Shown here: one piece after another, positions 58,181 through 64,000 of the stretch
Position numbering within the stretch: the first letter of the stretch is position 1
Layout of the letters: each line of letters starts with the position of its first letter
From: Chionoecetes opilio
Lineage: Eukaryota; Arthropoda; Malacostraca; Decapoda; Majidae
DNA: 64,000 bases
Direction: 5' to 3'
Assembly: GCA_016584305.1 (NCBI GenBank)
Contig: JACEEZ010020031.1
Coordinates: 62,001-126,000, forward strand
Notes under the pieces: generated by a model
Database searches by the model: none
The model's input: only the letters and a program-made list of their open reading frames with translations
What the model was told of the DNA's origin: nothing
Translations under genes and position numbers: made by a program

Positions 58181-60036
58181 CTTGTAGGCTGTAATAAGTG
58201 TGTGTGTGATAATATTTCACGGCACTTGCAAGGCACAGACAGAGTGGCTTGTTCAACCTTACTTATGTGGAGGAATAAATTCACAATACAACTGTATTGT
58301 GTACTGTACATGTATTGATCTAAGTAGGATATGTGTATGTATGTAATATTTTCTATTCTATACATATTTGCACTAAGTTCCTTTGAAAATTATAAAACTG
58401 CCATCTGTCGTGTTCAAACATGATTCACTTCATTTTCACCTGACATTCATTAATGTTACTATTTCTCCACACAAACACTGACCAAGACCCTAACAATGGA
58501 GACTATCCTCAGTGTGTAGGTTGACATATGACCCTATTGGCTCAAACTCAGCCTGCAGTTCTATAAAGTGTACTTAACCAAGATGATCAACTTACTGAAA
58601 ATGTCTCAGTCACCTCATCTATGCTCACTTCAGTGGTTTCCTAAGAATACTGTAGTCACTTAATGGTTTGTACTATATTACTTTAGTTACATTCACTCGG
58701 CTACAACAGACAGTCATTAATGTAACTTTCCATTTGATAGGACAATTATGTCAGCATCTGCTTTCTCTACTTAGCACTACTGTACCATAAGTTAGCTAGA
58801 CGTTTCTTGCCCCCAGGCAGGGACATGCCGCTACCAGCTACACTACATGCTTAAACTCTAGATAAACATGATCAGCTACACATACTACATATAAATAAAA
58901 TGTTTGTCTGTATAATTATTTAAGTTATCCAGCATGCACAATTGCGCGTGCGCACACACACAAACATTCACCCAAACACACCTTCAAAACAAAAATTTGA
59001 GAACAATTAAGTGATAAAAGTTTTAGTGAGTATGTGGTATGTGTTTGTCGTAATCACTTAACATCAGTGCTCTTTCCATATTATTCCTTGCTTGTCTTCA
59101 AGTTATCCGTTGCTACGTTAAGGTTACTTCTGACCTGTGATAGAGTTGTGGAATAAAACTTTCTTAATGAATGTGATAAAACAATGCAAGTTAAGTGAAA
59201 GGTATGTATGCTTGAAGAGCTTATGTTGAAATCCTGTGAACAATGATAGTGACATTAATAACTTTCTAAAACCAATCTTGAAATATATATGAATAACCGT
59301 GAAAGGCCAGGCTGTTGCAAGAGAAATGACCTCTAAGGCGAGTATAATAGATTATGATATTCAAACCTTGGATAAAACAGATTAAAAAATCCATATCCAA
59401 GAAAATTCCGGCCAGTCTGAGCAAAGCTCCATGTGGCGGTGCATCGGTGCATCCACAAGTGTGTTCTTGCTCTCACACACAAAACTATCATAAAGTTTGG
59501 CATCGCGAACACCAATTCCCACAACGCAGGCTGGTCTTCTACCATCACTACGCTACACTACGCCTCAGCCCTAAGCCCCGAGCCTCGCTGCCGCGCATCT
59601 CCCCGCTGTGCTGGGATCCACTCGCATCTCTTGGCGGTACTTCAAATATTCCACAACTCTTATTCAGGTGATAACTCTGCTTGAACACAAAACTGTTAAG
59701 GTGGCGATATATTTGTAATAATACGTCTGCCGTCTTGAAAGAAGACGCATTGATCACAGAAAATCAGTTCTTGTCTAAGAAAATCGCCACAACACGGAGT
59801 GATTAATCTCCTTGCCTGCACATAGAATGCTTCCAAGACATGTAAATAAAGAATATATTGCAAAATTGTTTTTCTCTCAATAAAGCAGAAAAGCACCAGA
59901 AGCAAATTCATAAGATCCAATCTATGTGGAATGTAAGTGATCAAATTCAGGAAAAAAGTAGTAGCCATATGAGGGGCATTGTTTGTGAATGATATAAGTT
60001 ATGGGAATATTAAGTTACTGACTAGAGCTTTGTACA
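58181..60036. other. intron sequence between zinc-finger exons
   Basis: No exon recognised in about 1.85 kb. Small open frames at 59333-59757 show no motif. Confidence 0.5.
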
Positions 60037-60516
60037 CTAGCAAAGTTCTTTGTGTTTCTTCAAGAGGTGACACTTGAAGGCTGATCTCTGTGATGCCCGA
60101 TAGGGGCAGCTGGGGCAGGAGTAAGGCTTCTCACCGGTGTGAATACGCACATGATTATTCAGCGTGTGCTTGGTGGATGAGCGGAAGGGACAGTGAGGAC
60201 ACGAGAAAGGCTTTTCGCCCGTGTGAGTACGAATGTGTTGAATCAGCTTGTCCTTCTTAGTGGCACAGTAGGTGCAGAAAGGGCAGGTGAAGGGCTTCTC
60301 CCCAGTGTGAATGCGCACGTGGTTAAGCAGCCTGTCTTTGGTGGTGAAGCTGTGAGAGCAATAGGAACATTTATATGGCTTCTCTCCAGTGTGTGTTCGT
60401 ATGTGCTTAGTCATGTGATCTTTCCTATCTGTGGAATAATTGCAGTAAGGGCACTGATGCAACTTCTTGACAGCTCCTTCCTTGCCATGCCTCCAGCCAT
60501 CATTCTTCAGTCCCAC
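60037..60516 (-). CDS. C2H2 zinc-finger terminal exon 2 (five fingers)
   Basis: Acceptor TCCCAACAG, 159 codons and a stop, starting VGLKNDGWRHGKEGAVKKLH. Five fingers, the most in the array: contacts R,D,H,K; T,D,R,N; K,D,K,Q; T,H,T,N; Q,S,A,C, all with TGEKP linkers. It ends HLLKKHKELC. Confidence 0.93.
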   Translation of the reverse strand: MGLKNDGWRHGKEGAVKKLHQCPYCNYSTDRKDHMTKHIRTHTGEKPYKCSYCSHSFTTKDRLLNHVRIHTGEKPFTCPFCTYCATKKDKLIQHIRTHTGEKPFSCPHCPFRSSTKHTLNNHVRIHTGEKPYSCPSCPYRASQRSAFKCHLLKKHKELC

Positions 60517-61075
60517 CTGTTGGGAATGCCTCCCTTAATTACTGTCATCAGTCAACTTCTACACTAGTAACTTATCATTGTATTTCATAAACACCAATTA
60601 AGGACTATTATCTATGGTTATCATGCAACTGAGAGGGTTGCACAATTGCATGCAACACAAATCATTAAACAAATAGGGGCATACATTTTCCAACCTGCCA
60701 TCCAGTTCATCTACCTCGTCACAACATTGTCATACGCCTGTCTCGGCCCTTAGCGACCGCTTGTCATGTGTCTGCCAGCCACAATACTTCTCATCAATGT
60801 CAACAGTCTTTCACTAATACCTGGGTGGTTCTGACCATATATAAAAGTTACTGAGTAGTCTTGAGTCAAAGCTATACAATAGTAGAAACTTTATAGTGAA
60901 AATACTGGACAAGTTCAAAATCTTTTAAAGCTGTATATTGCATTTTTATAAAATGCTTAGGTAAATAATTTACATCATTACCAAAGTCAAGATGTCTCAA
61001 GTCTAGATTAAAAAAAAAACCTGCCTGTAACTGCACTGAGGTGGCAGGAATGGGTCTGTGGCCAGGACTGGTGGT
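60517..61075. other. short intron between zinc-finger exons 1 and 2
   Basis: No repeat or exon recognised. Confidence 0.5.
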
Positions 61076-61465
61076 CTACCGATTCTCAGCAGCATGGATT
61101 CGAACATGATTGTTTAAAGTATTTTTTGTTGAACACCGAAATGGGCAAAGAGAGCAATTAAATGGCTTTTCTCCAGTGTGAGTGCGAATGTGCTGCCTCA
61201 GCTTGTCTTTCTTTGTGGCACTGTAGTTACAGTGGGGGCAGGAAAAAGGCTTTTCGCCGGTGTGGGTGCGAAAATGAGATATCAGTTTGTCCTTAGTTGT
61301 GGCACTATAGGTACAGTAATGGCAGGTAAAGGGTTTCTCTCCAGTGTGAGTGCGAATGTGCTTAATGACGTGGTCTTTTCTATCAGTGGAATATTTGCAG
61401 TACGGACACTGGTGCACCTTGCCGACGGCTCCTCTCCCGCTACTCTTCTCATTGGTTTGTTCAAC
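61076..61465 (-). CDS. C2H2 zinc-finger terminal exon 1 (four fingers)
   Basis: Acceptor TTCCCTGCAG, 129 codons and a stop, starting VEQTNEKSSGRGAVGKVHQC. Fingers: CPYC (R,D,H,K), CHYC (T,D,K,S), CPHC (K,D,K,Q), CSLC (T,N,T,N). It ends HVRIHAAENR. Very similar to exon 2 minus its last finger. It is the exon closest to the presumed common exons beyond the right edge. Confidence 0.92.
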   Translation of the reverse strand, partial: VEQTNEKSSGRGAVGKVHQCPYCKYSTDRKDHVIKHIRTHTGEKPFTCHYCTYSATTKDKLISHFRTHTGEKPFSCPHCNYSATKKDKLRQHIRTHTGEKPFNCSLCPFRCSTKNTLNNHVRIHAAENR

Positions 61466-62180
61466 CTGCAGGGAATGCCTAACTTAATTATTGTCATCTT
61501 TCAAATGCAAATCTACAAACTTAAGTTTATGAAATATTTATTTACTTATTATTTATAGCATGCATGGAAAATACAGGCTAAGTTTAAAGGTAAATATTGA
61601 AAAATTTAGTAATAAAACCTAAATTACTGATCAGTAAAAATTAGAGGTTGATATTCCCAGGTTTTTTAAGAGTTTAAAACAAACCACAAATGGCACAGGG
61701 AAGGGATTTAAAAAGGGGGGGGGGGAGGGGCAGCGTGTGCCTGGCTGAAACCCTGAAAACAGCAGGCAAGAGGCAGCCTCCATGACAACAGTGTCAATTA
61801 CTGGTGACAATCATGCATTTGTTTATGAACCATTATCTTCAGCGGTTATTTAGTAGTATTATCCTGCGGCTTAAAAAAAATATTTTATGCGTAGTCTGGT
61901 TTCCTTCCTTTGCTCACAATTAATAACAGACCGTCAAAATATACACAACGATGTACAAGTTGCCTGACCACAATCTATATCAGTCATAATGCTGTCAGGT
62001 GTCATCGAGAAGAGAATGCTCACTTCAAATGATGAGAAAATATTAATATGTACTAAGTAGAGATTGCCATCCCATCACATTTTCATTTTTCCTTTCAAAA
62101 GGGACAAAAAAACATGAACCAAAATAATTCTATACAATCAGTTATACTGCCTTTCCTCACACTACATGAGGTGGCAGCAG
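61466..62180. other. upstream intron of the zinc-finger array
   Basis: AT-rich, with a G-homopolymer at 61718-61726. No exon recognised. Confidence 0.5.
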
Positions 62181-62182
62181 CT

Positions 62183-62213
62183 TGTGTGTGTGTGTGTGTT
62201 CGGTGGCAGCAGC

Positions 62214-62269
<56 letters not shown>

Positions 62270-62580
62270 TCACCTAATTGTAGCATACAGGACCTGAGTA
62301 ACATTCATGTGGTCCTGTCTCCATATCTGTATTTATCTATATTTTCCTTAAACAGATGCATTCTTTTAGCCGCAGTCATTTCTTCTCGTCCATTCCTGAC
62401 ATCAACACTTCTATAAAGGAAGCTGTACTTCATGGTGTTGTTTAAACATTTTTCCTTGTGTCCCCGCAAATATCCCGCCACATTTTCTCACTCTAAATGT
62501 AGGTTTTTTCTGTCATCTTCGAAGTAATCAAGTATGCTTTATACTGTGTGTATGTCTCCTCTTTCTCTCCATTTTTGACA
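62183..62580. repeat. GT microsatellite and interspersed repeat, copy 2
   Basis: Two GT tracts (62183-62200 and 62214-62267) separated by CGGTGGCAGCAGCTT, then TATTCACCTAATTGTAGCAT, CAGGACCTGAG and GTGGTCCTGTCTCC as at 57920. The microsatellite marks one end of the repeat. Confidence 0.65.
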
Positions 62581-62752
62581 CTAAGGTGAATGTAACAGTA
62601 CCAGGTCAGATTCGAACCGATGGACAATTAGCCACCTCGCTATATGGAGGTATAAAAGGAAATGATATGCACTCTTTCATATCTTTTCCCCAACCTCAGC
62701 TCGATAGCGGCAGCAGGCGACTTTAATCCATCTCGGCCAGGACAGTCAACAA

Positions 62753-62862
62753 ATATAATAATTGAAGACAAATTGTGTAACTACCAGGTCAGATTTTAAA
62801 TGATGGACAGGGCGTTTGCTTCCAGCCTGGTACTGCTACACAATTTGTCTTAAATGATTATA
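62753..62862. repeat. inverted repeat (MITE-like)
   Basis: Perfect arms AAGACAAATTGTGTA (62765-62779) and TACACAATTTGTCTT (62837-62851), extending imperfectly outward through TATAATAATT/AATGATTATA. The interior includes two ATGGACA-like phrases. Confidence 0.65.
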
Positions 62863-63125
62863 TTATACTAATGGGAATGTTTATTGTAGTCTTTCACTAA
62901 CCGGATAAAGGCAAGAAAATTTTTCAGCATTTTTCTTACAAAATCTTTATTTCATTACAAAATGTATTAACTTCACTATAATCTAGGTAATATGACTATT
63001 GTTACTTAGAAATTCATGAAACTGTCACAAAAATAAGATGATCATATTACTAACTGAGCAAGTCTCCCTAACCCTACCTGCCACTAATGGATTCAGTGTC
63101 CAGACCATTGTTGCCGGGCCTTTAA

Positions 63126-63291
63126 AGCCCCGTACACACACTACCACGCACCACCGTCATGCCGTTACCAGAGTTGTGTCTATTCAGTTACATTTTGCTC
63201 ATAGGCATCCTGTCCACACTGCCACTTTTGAGTCACGAACACTCGATCAACGGGAAGCGCCGACGGTGGTGAGTGGTAGTGTGTACGGGGC
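63126..63291. mobile_element. TTAA-flanked MITE
   Basis: Inverted ends GCCCCGTACACAC(AC)TACCAC and GTGGTAGTGTGTACGGGGC, flanked by TTAA (63122-63125 and 63292-63295). About 166 bp, piggyBac/Kolobok-type by target site. Confidence 0.75.
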
Positions 63292-63295
63292 TTAA

Positions 63296-64000
63296 GATGG
63301 TTAACCCTTCCTCCTCAACTTTCAAATACTTAGCAGAGAAGAGGCAAGTATGAAATCTATCGGTGTAAATACTCATTTTGAAACACTGGGTATTTAGGAT
63401 TAACATTCTTACATTATATACATTTGTGTCATAAAAAAGGTGACAATGTGTGATGAGGAACAATACCTTGGAATAATTCTGGATATTTCAGATTTCCAAA
63501 TAATAAATAGTGACAAACGCATGCCTTTTGTATTTGATTTCTAGTTACCGTATTTTTTTGACATGGAAGACTATATTTTTTCCTTCAATATATTGAAATT
63601 GACCATGCCTCCACGATGTTTAAGATTGCATTTTTCAGAGGCTAATCCTAATCCAAGAGGGTGGTAATCTAGGCTGAACGGTAGTATAATTTTTTTTTTT
63701 AAATGCATACAGGTGATAAATTTCATCCCCGTTTAGCTGATAACGGTAGAGGAGCCAACGGTACTTGTTCTATATCAATTTTGCAGTATTTTCATTCTCC
63801 TCAAACGAACCTAACCTTAAGGGGATATTAAGTGTTAAAAAAAGTAAAACTCCGATGTGATGAAGATGTTTACCGATAAATAACAGACCTATTATAATCA
63901 AACATCCAAACACCATTTGTTTTGTTTACGTCCAGATGCATGTTTTGTTCAGTCAGCAACACGATGGTGACAATGCTTTCCAGTTATGAACAACAAGCTT
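63296..64000. other. right flank, nothing recognised
   Basis: AT-rich. If the array is lola-like, the shared 5' exons (BTB domain) would be further right, beyond the window. Confidence 0.4.

Noticed and set aside
62600..62660. tRNA-like box B (GATTCGAACC) near 62610
   Set aside because: Only a box-B-like match with a weak partner; too little to call a tRNA or SINE.

Overview
This is a 64 kb stretch of animal nuclear DNA, most likely from a decapod crustacean. The inference rests on short exons with GT-AG introns, very heavy microsatellite content (TA, CA, GA, plus a 2 kb minisatellite), dense DNA transposons and CR1-like LINE 3' ends, and an arthropod-style array of C2H2 zinc-finger exons. 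No species-diagnostic gene is present, so the assignment is an inference.

Layout. (1) 1-4.1 kb: the first two coding exons of an atypical Rab-like GTPase on the minus strand (3942-4121 and 608-849). Its intron holds a CR1 tail and a broken non-LTR retrotransposon. The gene runs off the left edge. (2) 4.2-12.5 kb: no host gene. Two large fold-back palindromes (about 4761-7572 and 8185-9205), a hAT-like MITE, a non-autonomous Helitron (9311-10150) and microsatellites. (3) 12.6-26.4 kb: a complete ten-exon metallocarboxypeptidase gene of the CPE type (M14, N/E subfamily) on the minus strand. The ten exons join in frame into a 505-residue secreted enzyme with all zinc-binding and catalytic residues present. 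Its introns carry a 2 kb minisatellite, two inverted copies of a TTAA-type MITE and tandem copies of the exon 9 splice acceptor. (4) 28.6-61.5 kb: fourteen separate C2H2 zinc-finger exons, all on the minus strand. Each starts directly after an AG acceptor, each has an AG-to-stop length divisible by three, and each ends in its own stop codon. This is the architecture expected of alternative 3' terminal exons sharing a common 5' part (lola-type BTB zinc-finger locus). The common exons would lie beyond 64 kb. Four of the exons (36.5-42.9 kb) are recent tandem duplicates.

Transposons are unusually readable. A Merlin element (29334-31973) contains a hAT element (29581-31382), which contains a TTAA-duplicating element (29842-31090), each with its own intact target duplication. 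Tandem duplicates and repeated units preserve empty sites for a Tigger/pogo element, a TTAA MITE and a 28-bp palindrome.

The most unusual signal is a set of very short palindromes (11-98 bp) flanked by exact 7- or 8-bp direct repeats, at 11231, 15880, 24576, 32828 (split by a Tigger element), 34437 and 38002. One of them is absent from a paralogous copy in the same window. They look like extremely small fold-back insertions and may be an undescribed type of mobile sequence.
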